Origin: CAYSWV01 sp964434865
GTDB lineage: Bacteria > Cyanobacteriota > Cyanobacteriia > Thermostichales > Thermostichaceae
Assembly (NCBI GenBank): GCA_964434865.1
Contig: CAYSWV010000025.1
Location: 1-64,000, forward strand
Reading direction: 5' to 3'
Length of the DNA: 64,000 nucleotides
Of this stretch, positions 8,997 through 16,731 are shown piece after piece. Made by a program: the position numbers and the translations under genes. Each line of letters opens with the position of its first letter. The first letter of the stretch is position 1. A model generated the notes under the pieces. That model saw only the letters and a program-made list of their open reading frames with translations, was not told where the DNA came from and made no database searches.

Positions 8997-10454
8997 ATGG
9001 CTTTAACTGTTTACAACACATTATCCCGTCAAAAAGAGACTTTTGAACCTCTTTCCCTTCCTAATGAACACGGAATTATCCCTGTTAAAATGTATGTTTG
9101 TGGAGTTACTGTCTATGATCTATGCCATTTAGGGCATGCTCGCACTTATGTCGTTTGGGATACAGTCCGTCGCTTTTTAAACTGGTCAGGTTATCAAGTT
9201 ACATATGTACAAAACTTCACAGATGTTGATGATAAGATCTTAAAGCGGGCCACGGAACGGGGTGAGTCTATGCTTGAGTTATCCCAGCGATTTATTGAAA
9301 CATATTTTGAAGATATGGATCACTTGAATATTGCCAGAGCTGATCACTACCCCAAGGTCACAGAATCGTTATCAGCTATTATTGAATTTATTGAATCTTT
9401 AGAATTAAAAGGCTTTGCCTATCGGGTTCGATCTCACCAAGATGATGTATATTATGCTGTCCGTAAATTCAAAGACTATGGGCAGTTATCCGGTCGTAAT
9501 CTTGAGGATATGCAAGCGGGGGCTAGTGGTCGAGTGGGCGAAGAAGAAGCCATGAAACACGATCCTGTTGATTTTGCTCTATGGAAATCAGCTCCCGAAT
9601 CTGAACCTGGTTTTGAATCACCCTGGGGGCGGGGCCGACCTGGATGGCATATTGAATGTTCGGCCATGATCCGACAAACGTTAGGGGATCATATTGATAT
9701 TCATGCGGGTGGAGCTGATTTGATCTTTCCTCATCATGAAAATGAAATTGCTCAATCTGAACCGATTACTGGTAAACCGTTTGCGAAGTACTGGTTTCAC
9801 AATGGGTTCTTGAATATTAACGGGATTAAAATGGCCAAATCTTTGGGAAATTTTACCACTTTACGAGACGCTCTCAAGGTTTGGGATCCGATGGCTCTAC
9901 GGTTATTTTTTCTGCAAACGCATTATCGTAGTCCGATTGATCTAACAGACGATAGCCTCACTGCAGCCGCAAATGGTTGGGGTACTTTGAGTAAAGGTAT
10001 TCAAGCTGCTTATTTCTTTTTACCTGACACGTTAGAAGCTATTGATCCAGAAACTGAGGCGTTAGCTTCTTTTCAAACGGCTATGGAGGATGATTTTGGT
10101 ACCCCTGCCGCTGTAGCTATGGCCTTTGAATTAGCCAGAGAACTAAATCGAGAGCGCAATGTGGCTATTCATCAAGGCCAACCGGATAGGGATCCAACTG
10201 TGCTCCACCGCAAAAGTAAAGCCTTGCTCATAATAACCGAGACCCTAGGGTTTAAAGTTGATCTTGAAGCAGAGTCCCCCACTTCTCAAGGAGACTTATC
10301 GGAGGCTGAAATTGAGATCTTGGTTAAAGAGCGTCAATCCGCTAAACAAGCTAAACGCTATCAAGATGCTGATCAAATTCGAGACAAGCTAAAGACCAAG
10401 GGGATCACACTTATTGATCAACCTGGTGGTATAACCCGTTGGATCAGAGACTAG
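8997..10454 (+). CDS. cysS: Cysteinyl-tRNA synthetase
   Basis: 485 residues, class Ia aminoacyl-tRNA synthetase charging tRNA-Cys. Visible: MYVCGVTVYDLCHLGHART including the first zinc Cys and the HIGH-equivalent HLGH, GWHIECSAM with the second zinc Cys, HPHHENE-type segment FPHHENEIAQSE, the KMSKS-equivalent KMAKSLGN, and the DALR-like helical C-terminal region ending RYQDADQIRDKLKTKGI. The start is the ATG at 8997 (MALTVYNTLSRQ), matching homologues; the frame reaches 13 codons upstream to a TTG. No strong Shine-Dalgarno sequence precedes it. Confidence 0.96.
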   Translation: MALTVYNTLSRQKETFEPLSLPNEHGIIPVKMYVCGVTVYDLCHLGHARTYVVWDTVRRFLNWSGYQVTYVQNFTDVDDKILKRATERGESMLELSQRFIETYFEDMDHLNIARADHYPKVTESLSAIIEFIESLELKGFAYRVRSHQDDVYYAVRKFKDYGQLSGRNLEDMQAGASGRVGEEEAMKHDPVDFALWKSAPESEPGFESPWGRGRPGWHIECSAMIRQTLGDHIDIHAGGADLIFPHHENEIAQSEPITGKPFAKYWFHNGFLNINGIKMAKSLGNFTTLRDALKVWDPMALRLFFLQTHYRSPIDLTDDSLTAAANGWGTLSKGIQAAYFFLPDTLEAIDPETEALASFQTAMEDDFGTPAAVAMAFELARELNRERNVAIHQGQPDRDPTVLHRKSKALLIITETLGFKVDLEAESPTSQGDLSEAEIEILVKERQSAKQAKRYQDADQIRDKLKTKGITLIDQPGGITRWIRD

Positions 10455-10515
10455 ATTTGATATTGATTACTACCACGACATGAGGACACTTAGATACTTA
10501 TCTGAAATGGATCGG

Positions 10516-11526
10516 CTAATCGGCTAGTAGTTCTTGCAACTCCAGTATCCTCTGATGCATAGAAGAATATCCCTCTTTGATGATTGCATCTGCTTGATGA
10601 AAATCGAAGATACTGTAATCACGAAGAGCTGGCTCAATCAAAATATCTGGCGGGCAGGATTCCAGTTTACTTCTGGTTACTTGCTGCTCCATTACATTTA
10701 AAGAAGCACCGATCACATCAAAAATATTCATCTCTTGCTTCTGTTCAGGCATCCATTTTTCCCACTTTTCTTGGAATTGATCTTGAATAGCTTCATATCT
10801 CTGCTTTATCCGATGAACTAGTGATCCCTTGCAACTTTTACCCTCAGAATGCTCTAGTGTGGCAGAATGCTCAAGTGTGGCATGTAAATCATTGCCTTGA
10901 TGTTTTATTTGGGTTGGTGATTCTCCCTTATTGTCCACAGTGGATTGTACAGACTCCTTCTTGGATACTGCCTCTGCCCCCACCTCGGAATTTAAATTGA
11001 CAGCGATAGTTACATCGGCTCCCATATCTTGCATAGCATCCAAGGGTAATGGATTAATGATTCCACCATCTCCTAGCCATTGTCCCTCTTTTTGAAAAGG
11101 AGAGAATATACCAGGAATTGAAATACTTGCCCGAACAGCATCAACCATAGGGCCTGTCTGCAATCTCACTTCTTGACCGTTAAGAAGATCAGTTGCCACA
11201 CAGCAAAACTGGATATTTGACTCTTCAATCTGCATTTCCTGTAAATGATCAGAGAGCAATTCATAGACTCGATTGCCATCTAATAGTCCGCTGGCGGGAA
11301 AGACCACATCAAAAAAAGACAATACTCCTTTCCAGTCAAGTGATCGGACCAATTCCTCCAGTTCATCTAGTTCGTCAGCTGCATAAATGGCTCCAACCAA
11401 AGCACCAATACTTGCTCCAGCAATGTAATGAATGGGAATCTCAGCAGCTTCAAGAGCCCGAATCACGCCTATGTGAGCCCATCCTCTCGCCCCCCCACTG
11501 CCTAAAACTAATCCTACGGTTTTCAA
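10516..11526 (-). CDS. Patatin-like phospholipase (RssA-like)
   Basis: 336 residues. Visible: the oxyanion loop GSGGARGWAHIG (9-20), the nucleophile elbow GASIG (about 38-42) and the DGG box GDGGIINPLPL with the catalytic Asp, giving the Ser-Asp dyad of patatins. The protein therefore likely hydrolyses lipid acyl esters. The start is a TTG with GGAG six bases upstream; no ATG fits because the oxyanion loop lies within the first 20 residues. A low-complexity insertion of about 80 residues after the DGG box contains the internal repeat ATLEHSATLEHSEG. Confidence 0.88.
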   Translation of the reverse strand: MKTVGLVLGSGGARGWAHIGVIRALEAAEIPIHYIAGASIGALVGAIYAADELDELEELVRSLDWKGVLSFFDVVFPASGLLDGNRVYELLSDHLQEMQIEESNIQFCCVATDLLNGQEVRLQTGPMVDAVRASISIPGIFSPFQKEGQWLGDGGIINPLPLDAMQDMGADVTIAVNLNSEVGAEAVSKKESVQSTVDNKGESPTQIKHQGNDLHATLEHSATLEHSEGKSCKGSLVHRIKQRYEAIQDQFQEKWEKWMPEQKQEMNIFDVIGASLNVMEQQVTRSKLESCPPDILIEPALRDYSIFDFHQADAIIKEGYSSMHQRILELQELLAD

Positions 11527-11666
11527 GAACTACTCCAGGTCCAGAAACAAACTCATCATAATACCTATGGTGAAATAATAGCAGTATCTGTAGAGAGATT
11601 GATTATTGTCCCATTGTACAATTAGATATGACTCTTCACTCCACTTGTAGTTGGAATTTTATCTAG

Positions 11667-11697
11667 CCAGACATTAAAAAACCAGACATTAAAAAAA
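11667..11697. repeat. 15-bp tandem duplication in spacer
   Basis: The unit CCAGACATTAAAAAA occurs twice in direct succession (11667-11681 and 11682-11696). It lies in the spacer between the patatin and csbD-like genes and has no coding potential. Confidence 0.85.
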
Positions 11698-11759
11698 CTT
11701 GGATCAAGCCTTACCCAACTTAACCCAAGCCACCCTGTCGCTAAAGATGTCACTAAAGA

Positions 11760-11942
11760 TTAATCGATAGCAGACTTAGCCTTATCCTTCAGGTTTTCAA
11801 CAGCCTGTGAAGATTCAGCCTCTGTCTGCTTTTCCTGGCCTTCAGCTTGCTGTTGAGGATCACCAACGATCTCACCGAAAGCTTCTTGCACCTTGCCTTC
11901 AACATTCTTAGCCGCAGCTTTCACTCTATCCTCAGTACTCAT
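11760..11942 (-). CDS. CsbD family stress-response protein
   Basis: 60 residues, highly charged and helical (MSTEDRVKAAAKNVEGKVQE), matching the CsbD family of small general-stress proteins of unknown biochemical function. The ATG at 11942 has AGGAG six bases upstream; the frame extension to 11981 is dismissed. No membrane segment. It heads a stretch of small stress-type genes (YqaE, glycine-zipper protein). Confidence 0.9.
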   Translation of the reverse strand: MSTEDRVKAAAKNVEGKVQEAFGEIVGDPQQQAEGQEKQTEAESSQAVENLKDKAKSAID

Positions 11943-12099
11943 GGTATCTCCTAAAATGTAAACTGATTTGATCCTAAGCATAGGTGTACAGTCATGAAAA
12001 ACTTGTGAATAATACAGAATATTGAATCGGTGCTACATTCACCAGTTATTCACAGTTTCTTCTCTAAGTTTGTTTTGAGTTTAATTGGAGGTATGGGTT

Positions 12100-12258
12100 A
12101 TGGATGGAGTTAGGATCATTGCAGCTATCTTGGTACCGCCGTTGGGGGTCTTTCTACAAGTTGGCTTTGGTGTTGACTTCTGGATCAATATTCTACTTAC
12201 ACTGCTTGGCTACATACCAGGCATTATCCACGCTGTTTGGATCATCGCCAAAAAATAG
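12100..12258 (+). CDS. YqaE/Pmp3 family small membrane protein
   Basis: 52 residues with two hydrophobic helices and the family pattern: ILVPPLGVFLQVG, then FWINILLTLLGYIPGIIHAVW. Pmp3/YqaE (UPF0057) proteins sit in the cytoplasmic membrane and are linked to salt, cold and membrane-potential stress. GGAGG lies eight bases upstream of the ATG. An overlapping ATG at 12093 stops after six codons. It is divergent from the CsbD gene. Confidence 0.92.
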   Translation: MDGVRIIAAILVPPLGVFLQVGFGVDFWINILLTLLGYIPGIIHAVWIIAKK

Positions 12259-12570
12259 CTGAACTGCATTGTGATTGAAAAGGTGCATTAATGCGTGTAA
12301 GGCTTATCTCAAGTAGGGCATTGTGTTCTCTTGAGATTATTTTAGTTTCAGCTAAGCAGGAAAACCATGCAAAAAGCCACGAGCCAGATTATCATTTGCT
12401 TGATGATTCTTTCTTGTATCAAGCTGATAGTGAGCTTCAGACTCTCTGTAAGCAACATCTGTGAATTAATCTTGAATATCAATAGCCTTAACATAGGTTA
12501 ATCGCCTTTCGATTCACAACTTTTTCATCTTTTTTGAATATTCTCAGGTTTAACGATTAGGAGATATTTA
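12259..12570. other. Intergenic region without a supported gene
   Basis: 312 bases between the YqaE gene and the glycine-zipper gene. Two short ATG frames (from 12291 and 12367) overlap each other in different frames and show no recognisable composition or convincing family signature, although an AGGA lies before the second. I see no terminator with a T-tract. Confidence 0.5.
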
Positions 12571-13164
12571 ATGTTGGTTCGGATCATTACTTTGACAATG
12601 GGTCTTGCTGCCTCTTCCTTGAGCTTGACATTACCAGCCATAGCCCAACAGCAGTTCCGGCTTGAATCTACACAATTGCAGGCTGGAGCAGTCATTCCAG
12701 TGTCACTGCCAGATGTTGCCGGTACAAAATATTACTATCCAGACACAGCCTATGAGGTTAGCTTGACGGTAGATCAGGATGTTTACAACAGTTTAGGTCA
12801 AATTGTTATCCCAGTAGGGAGTACAGTAAAGGGCACTATGCAACCAGCACAAGGCGGATCACAGTTTGTCGCTGATTCATTGCAAATTCAAGGAGCGACG
12901 TACTTCCTACAAGCTTCATCTAAGGTTCTGACAGATGTTAAAGACCCACGTCAAACCTCTGATGAATCGATTGCAGAAGATGCTGCTATTGGAGCTGCAG
13001 CCGGAGCCGTCATCGGAGCCATTGCAGGTGATGTCAATGCTGGTACTGTTCTAGGTGGAGCTGGAGCTGGCGTTGGGATTGGTAATGTAACCGCACCCCG
13101 AGTTGTTGTACTAGACCCTGATCAATCAGTTCAAGTATTTTTACAAAATCCACTAGTTCTATAA
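12571..13164 (+). CDS. Exported glycine-zipper protein, function unknown
   Basis: 197 residues. A Sec signal peptide is clear (positively charged start, hydrophobic core, AIAQ cleavage near 26). The mature part begins FRLESTQLQAGAVIPVSLP and contains PVGSTVKGTMQP, a beta-rich segment of the kind found in conserved cyanobacterial exported proteins. The C-terminal third holds a glycine/alanine zipper (IGAAAGAVIGAIAGDV, then VLGGAGAGVGIGN) suited to membrane association. AGGAG precedes the ATG by seven bases. It is followed within 41 nt by the broken small gene and then a terminator, so the two probably formed one transcript. Confidence 0.78.
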   Translation: MLVRIITLTMGLAASSLSLTLPAIAQQQFRLESTQLQAGAVIPVSLPDVAGTKYYYPDTAYEVSLTVDQDVYNSLGQIVIPVGSTVKGTMQPAQGGSQFVADSLQIQGATYFLQASSKVLTDVKDPRQTSDESIAEDAAIGAAAGAVIGAIAGDVNAGTVLGGAGAGVGIGNVTAPRVVVLDPDQSVQVFLQNPLVL

Positions 13165-13204
13165 ATTACAGAATGAAAGATCAGGAATGACATAGGAGAA
13201 ACAA

Positions 13205-13456
13205 ATGACCCAACAAAATTAGACTTTGAGCAACAGCTATGATAGAGGGATTGCACCTTCAGAGGTTATCGCTCGGATGGATCGTGAAGGAGATCATTAC
13301 AAACAACTTCCAGTTCGAGAGGGTGGGATTGATACCACTAGTGGCTACACTGTAGATCAGGAAGGACTGATCAATAACTACGCCATTGAACCTGAGATGT
13401 ATATCAATGAACCAGGTGACTTGCGAGCAGAAGAATCCAAACGAGCTGGGAACTAA
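13205..13456 (+). pseudogene. Conserved small protein with nonsense codon at position 6
   Basis: An ATG at 13205 with AGGAG six bases upstream opens MTQQN, then TAG at 13220-13222, and the same frame continues for 76 residues: SNSYDRGIAPSEVIARMDRE ... NNYAIEPEMYINEPGDLR. The downstream part looks like a genuine conserved cyanobacterial small protein. A CAG-to-TAG change would explain the lesion. Re-initiation at the TTG at 13226 is possible, since it lies just after the stop, but it has no ribosome site of its own. Function unknown. Confidence 0.6.
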
Positions 13457-13528
13457 TGGGAACTAAGCTTGAGAGCTATATGACATCTCTTAGGCGGCTC
13501 TAACAGATAATTTTATTAAATAATGCTT

Positions 13529-13561
13529 GGCGGGAAAACCTAAGGTGCTTCCTGCCTTTTT
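13529..13561 (+). terminator. Rho-independent terminator after the glycine-zipper transcript
   Basis: GGCGGGAA (13529-13536) pairs with TTCCTGCC (13549-13556), one G-U pair, 12-nt loop, followed directly by a T-run. Position fits the end of the 12571-13456 transcription unit. Confidence 0.8.
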
Positions 13562-13613
13562 AAATTTTTAATTTTTTAACCAATACTTTAATACTTATTG
13601 TTATTTTGTCGAT

Positions 13614-13643
13614 ATAAATCAATGGGGAATAAATCAATGGGGA
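13614..13643. repeat. 15-bp exact tandem duplication
   Basis: ATAAATCAATGGGGA occurs twice back to back (13614-13628, 13629-13643) in the spacer upstream of the broken response regulator. Confidence 0.88.
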
Positions 13644-13753
13644 TCTTCTCAGATCAGCATCAAGTATACCGTTGAATAAGTATGCACAAGTATGAAATTG
13701 AAATTGCTTGCTCGATCCCTAGAGTCCGATATTTAAGATCTTACAAGTCAAAT

Positions 13754-14148
13754 TTATTGCCATCCCAATGTTTCCATGACCTGATTTGCTAAATCAGTTG
13801 CATCAAACGGCTTAGCAATAGTGCTAGCTACCTTCAAGTTTTGGAAATAGCGACTGGCTCGCATGATACCTGCTTTAGCTGTGAGAAAAATAACAGGAAT
13901 AGGTCGAGTTTTGGGATCAACCTGCAAGTTTCTGAAAGTGGCTGGACCATCCATCCCAGGCATCATGACATCAAGTAGAATCACATCAGGTATTAGATTG
14001 GAAGCTAACTGATTCCTTCAGGACCTGAAGCCGCTACATGAGCTTCCCACCCAGCTATGATTTCAAGACTGAGCTGCACAACTTCTCTGATGTCATCTTC
14101 GTCATCAATGATTAAAACACGTGGCACAGGTTGGACAGTATTAACCAT
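13754..14148 (-). pseudogene. Single-domain response regulator disrupted by a 1-nt frameshift
   Basis: From the ATG at 14148 the frame reads MVNTVQPVPRVLIIDDEDDI ... ASGPEGIS and hits TAG. A -1 shift there resumes NLIPDVILLDVMMPGMDGP and runs through FLTAKAG and VASTIAKPFDAT to the end at 13754. Together they make a complete CheY-like receiver of about 130 residues, with the acidic pocket, phospho-Asp (LLDVMMPG), Thr and Lys all conserved. One missing base near 14008-14015 explains the break. It is either a young pseudogene or a sequencing error. The separate 76-residue frame alone lacks the first two strands and the acidic pocket. Confidence 0.82.
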
Positions 14149-14320
14149 TCTTACTAACCTCGATCCTCAAAAACAACTTTCGTTACTCTATACTGAATCT
14201 CCAATGTGAATTAGGCATGAACGATAGCAAATTTTATACTTTGTTAATAGTTCGAGCCTCCAGTCAGCCCATCCAGCAATACTGCTACTTCTATATAATA
14301 TTTTGAAGAATGCCGATCAA

Positions 14321-15418
14321 TCAGATGGCATGACTCAGCTCATCAACTTTTGGCTGAACTAGGTCAGGAAATGACGAGTTATTCAGGTCATAGCTAGGTA
14401 TTACTCTTAAACGTAGACTGACAGGAATATTTAGCCTTTCCTCAACTTCAGAAGCTATTTGTTCAACATCTGCATTAGTCACAATACCTTCAGGGGCTAC
14501 TATTTCAGCAAATATATTCATATGATCTGGCTGTGGATCCACATCAATTCTGCGAATGTCAGCTAACTGATTGGTGTACTGTTGATAAACAATTGATCTA
14601 ATGGCGTGATTGGCTTGCTCATTGATCAAGAGTTGCCGAAATGAAAACCCTAATGGAATCCCAAGTAGGCAGAGTATAGCGATTGAAATGATTAGATGGC
14701 TTTTGGCGCGCCCGATAGATCCATACCCTTCCAGGAGAAAAACCAAGGAGCCACATAGAATAATGCCGCACAGATTAGCTAGAAATAACAGCAGTGCTCC
14801 CCAAGCAATCTCTTGATCGCCTAGTGAAAACCCGATCCCGGTCACACTAATGGGAGGCAGCAAAGCGACTGAAATAGCAACTCCTGGTAGTGCACTGCCA
14901 ACCCTAACCCGAGAAGTGGCAAAAGCTCCAGCTACTCCCGATGCCATGGCAACACCTAAGTCCAGCAAGGTGGGTTGAGAGCGCTGTAAAATCTCAGAAG
15001 AAAGATTTTGGAGACCTACCAAATTACAAACAATTATCGAGGTAACCATAGCTACAAAGAAGCCAGTTACCAACGTCAATCCAGCTCGCTTAAATAACCT
15101 ACGGTTTCCCACCGATAAGCTAAACGCTATACCAATAGTTGGGTTCAGCAAAGGTGTGATGATCATGGCCCCAATGATGACTGCAGTACTATCGCCTAAT
15201 AAACCCAAAGTACAGATCAGGCTTGATAGCAGCAAAAGCAAATAAAAATTTAACGAGGGTACGGCATCTCTCCAAAGGGCCTTATTCAATGCGACTAGAG
15301 GCCTAGATGATTTTCCTAACCATTGCCAGGTTCCACTATTACTGTTCCAAACTAGATGGACGATATGATCTGTACATTGCTTAGTAACTCGAAGTAATCT
15401 TGCTAGATAGTGATTCAT
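14321..15418 (-). CDS. DUF389 family membrane protein
   Basis: 365 residues. A hydrophobic core of about seven to eight helices contains the family hallmarks LGDSTAVIIGAMIITPLLNP and GVAGAFATSRVRVGSALPGV, followed by a soluble C-terminal domain of about 100 residues (RRIDVDPQPDHMNIFAEIVA). This is the TIGR00341/DUF389 family, whose role is unproven. AGGAAGG precedes the ATG. It is divergent from the tandem MpsC genes. Confidence 0.87.
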   Translation of the reverse strand: MNHYLARLLRVTKQCTDHIVHLVWNSNSGTWQWLGKSSRPLVALNKALWRDAVPSLNFYLLLLLSSLICTLGLLGDSTAVIIGAMIITPLLNPTIGIAFSLSVGNRRLFKRAGLTLVTGFFVAMVTSIIVCNLVGLQNLSSEILQRSQPTLLDLGVAMASGVAGAFATSRVRVGSALPGVAISVALLPPISVTGIGFSLGDQEIAWGALLLFLANLCGIILCGSLVFLLEGYGSIGRAKSHLIISIAILCLLGIPLGFSFRQLLINEQANHAIRSIVYQQYTNQLADIRRIDVDPQPDHMNIFAEIVAPEGIVTNADVEQIASEVEERLNIPVSLRLRVIPSYDLNNSSFPDLVQPKVDELSHAI

Positions 15419-15728
15419 ACCTTCCTGTGGACTTTAAAAATGATACTTAGTTTGATAGATGGTTGTGAATTAACTGTGAACCATGCTTTCGATGGCCAAT
15501 GAAGAAGGGTATGGATGCAGAATTAGATAAATTCACACTATGTTCACGATTCTTGAATTAACTATAGACAGTTACCCTTGCACTGCTATTAGAAACTTGA
15601 AGGTTATAACCAGTTTTTCTTGTTGATGCCTACCTCCGATCTCAGTGAGAAGCTAAGTGTTGACAACCACAAGCGGCCTTAACCCCTCAGCTTTTTGGTA
15701 GCAGTCTCATCAGGAGATCACCTCAGGT
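15419..15728. other. Divergent promoter region, DUF389 / MpsC
   Basis: 310 bases between divergently transcribed genes. It must hold two promoters. I see no palindrome or known riboswitch convincing enough to mark. Confidence 0.5.
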
Positions 15729-16169
15729 ATGACAACTACTGATCCATCTATGCAGACCCGTGGACAGATTGAGAGAACTCTGTCGCAAAGGATTCAGAAT
15801 CTCTATAAGGAGCAGTTAGATCACCAAACGGGGAAAGTCACTTGTCAACTCTTCGCAGATAAGTTGGCCATTATTGTAGAGAATTCATTCACTCAGCCTG
15901 AGCAGTTATTGGCTCAAACTGGCCAAAATGAGTTAGTTAAAAACATCCGTGAAGATTTGGATGAAGCAATTCGACCTCATGTAAAAGATCTCATTGAAGC
16001 GATCTTGCGAGTACAGGTGCTAGACATTATGAGTGATGCCACCTTAGAAACAGGGCGAACTGGGATCATAGCTGTCTTAGACCAGACTCCGACTGTGCGC
16101 AACCCATCTGCCATTCCTAAAGTGAAGGTGAAAGACTCAAGAGGACAGGATGAGCAAGTTAATCCATAA
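15729..16169 (+). CDS. MpsC/DUF2294 family protein (copy 1)
   Basis: 146 residues. The sequence TLSQRIQNLYKEQLDHQTGK, then CQLFADKLAIIVENSFTQPE and DATLETGRTGIIAVLD, is the PF10057 pattern (DUF2294, named for MpsC of a sodium-translocating membrane-potential system in Gram-positives). It has no membrane segment, so a regulatory or peripheral role is likely. Its last 20 nt overlap the start of the second copy. In cyanobacteria such genes often accompany sensor kinases, as here. Confidence 0.83.
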   Translation: MTTTDPSMQTRGQIERTLSQRIQNLYKEQLDHQTGKVTCQLFADKLAIIVENSFTQPEQLLAQTGQNELVKNIREDLDEAIRPHVKDLIEAILRVQVLDIMSDATLETGRTGIIAVLDQTPTVRNPSAIPKVKVKDSRGQDEQVNP

Positions 16170-16536
16170 TCAGGCAACCAAGATAGAGGCTTTGTTATCC
16201 GCAAAAATTGAAGCTCTACATCGAACGATACTCCGGTATGAAGTTGGTGATATTACGTGCCATTTTTTGAGTTCAAATGAATTGGCTGTGATTATTGAAG
16301 ACTCCATGACTCCTACTGAGCAAGTGCTCTGGCAACATGGGTATCGGCATCTGGCCCGGCAGGTTAGAGAGAGCTTTGTCAACCTGATCCAACCTCAGCT
16401 CAAAGCCATTGCTGAACAAGCAACGCAGTCAGTTATCCTTGATTATCTTTGTGATGTCAATATGGAAACGGGTCGGTCTAGTATTGTGATTATATTTCAA
16501 TCAGATGGCCTTCAACCAGACGGCTCAGCGATCTAG
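16150..16536 (+). CDS. MpsC/DUF2294 family protein (copy 2)
   Basis: 128 residues, paralogous to the preceding gene: LSAKIEALHRTILRYEVGDI, SSNELAVIIEDSMTPTEQVL and DVNMETGRSSIVIIFQ align with copy 1. The start overlaps copy 1 in another frame, with GAGG five bases upstream, so translational coupling is likely. The two may form a heteromer; that is inference. Confidence 0.83.
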   Translation: MSKLIHNQATKIEALLSAKIEALHRTILRYEVGDITCHFLSSNELAVIIEDSMTPTEQVLWQHGYRHLARQVRESFVNLIQPQLKAIAEQATQSVILDYLCDVNMETGRSSIVIIFQSDGLQPDGSAI

Positions 16537-16731
16537 AAATCTGCACTACTTGCCAGATAAACAACGCACAGCTAAAATAAGTGCACTTAGTGATCACCAC
16601 GCGACCTTAGATAGCTTGCGTGAGATGTATTCAAATTGGTTGATCTACATCTGTACTGTCCCATCAATAGCTACAGCCATTTGTACATCGCCTATCGATA
16701 CAACCTCTTGATATCTAAGGAGCTAAGTATA

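Noticed and set aside
12291..12500. Two overlapping short ORFs (57 and 44 aa) in the spacer after the YqaE gene
   Set aside because: Different frames, no recognisable features and only a weak ribosome site; likely chance.
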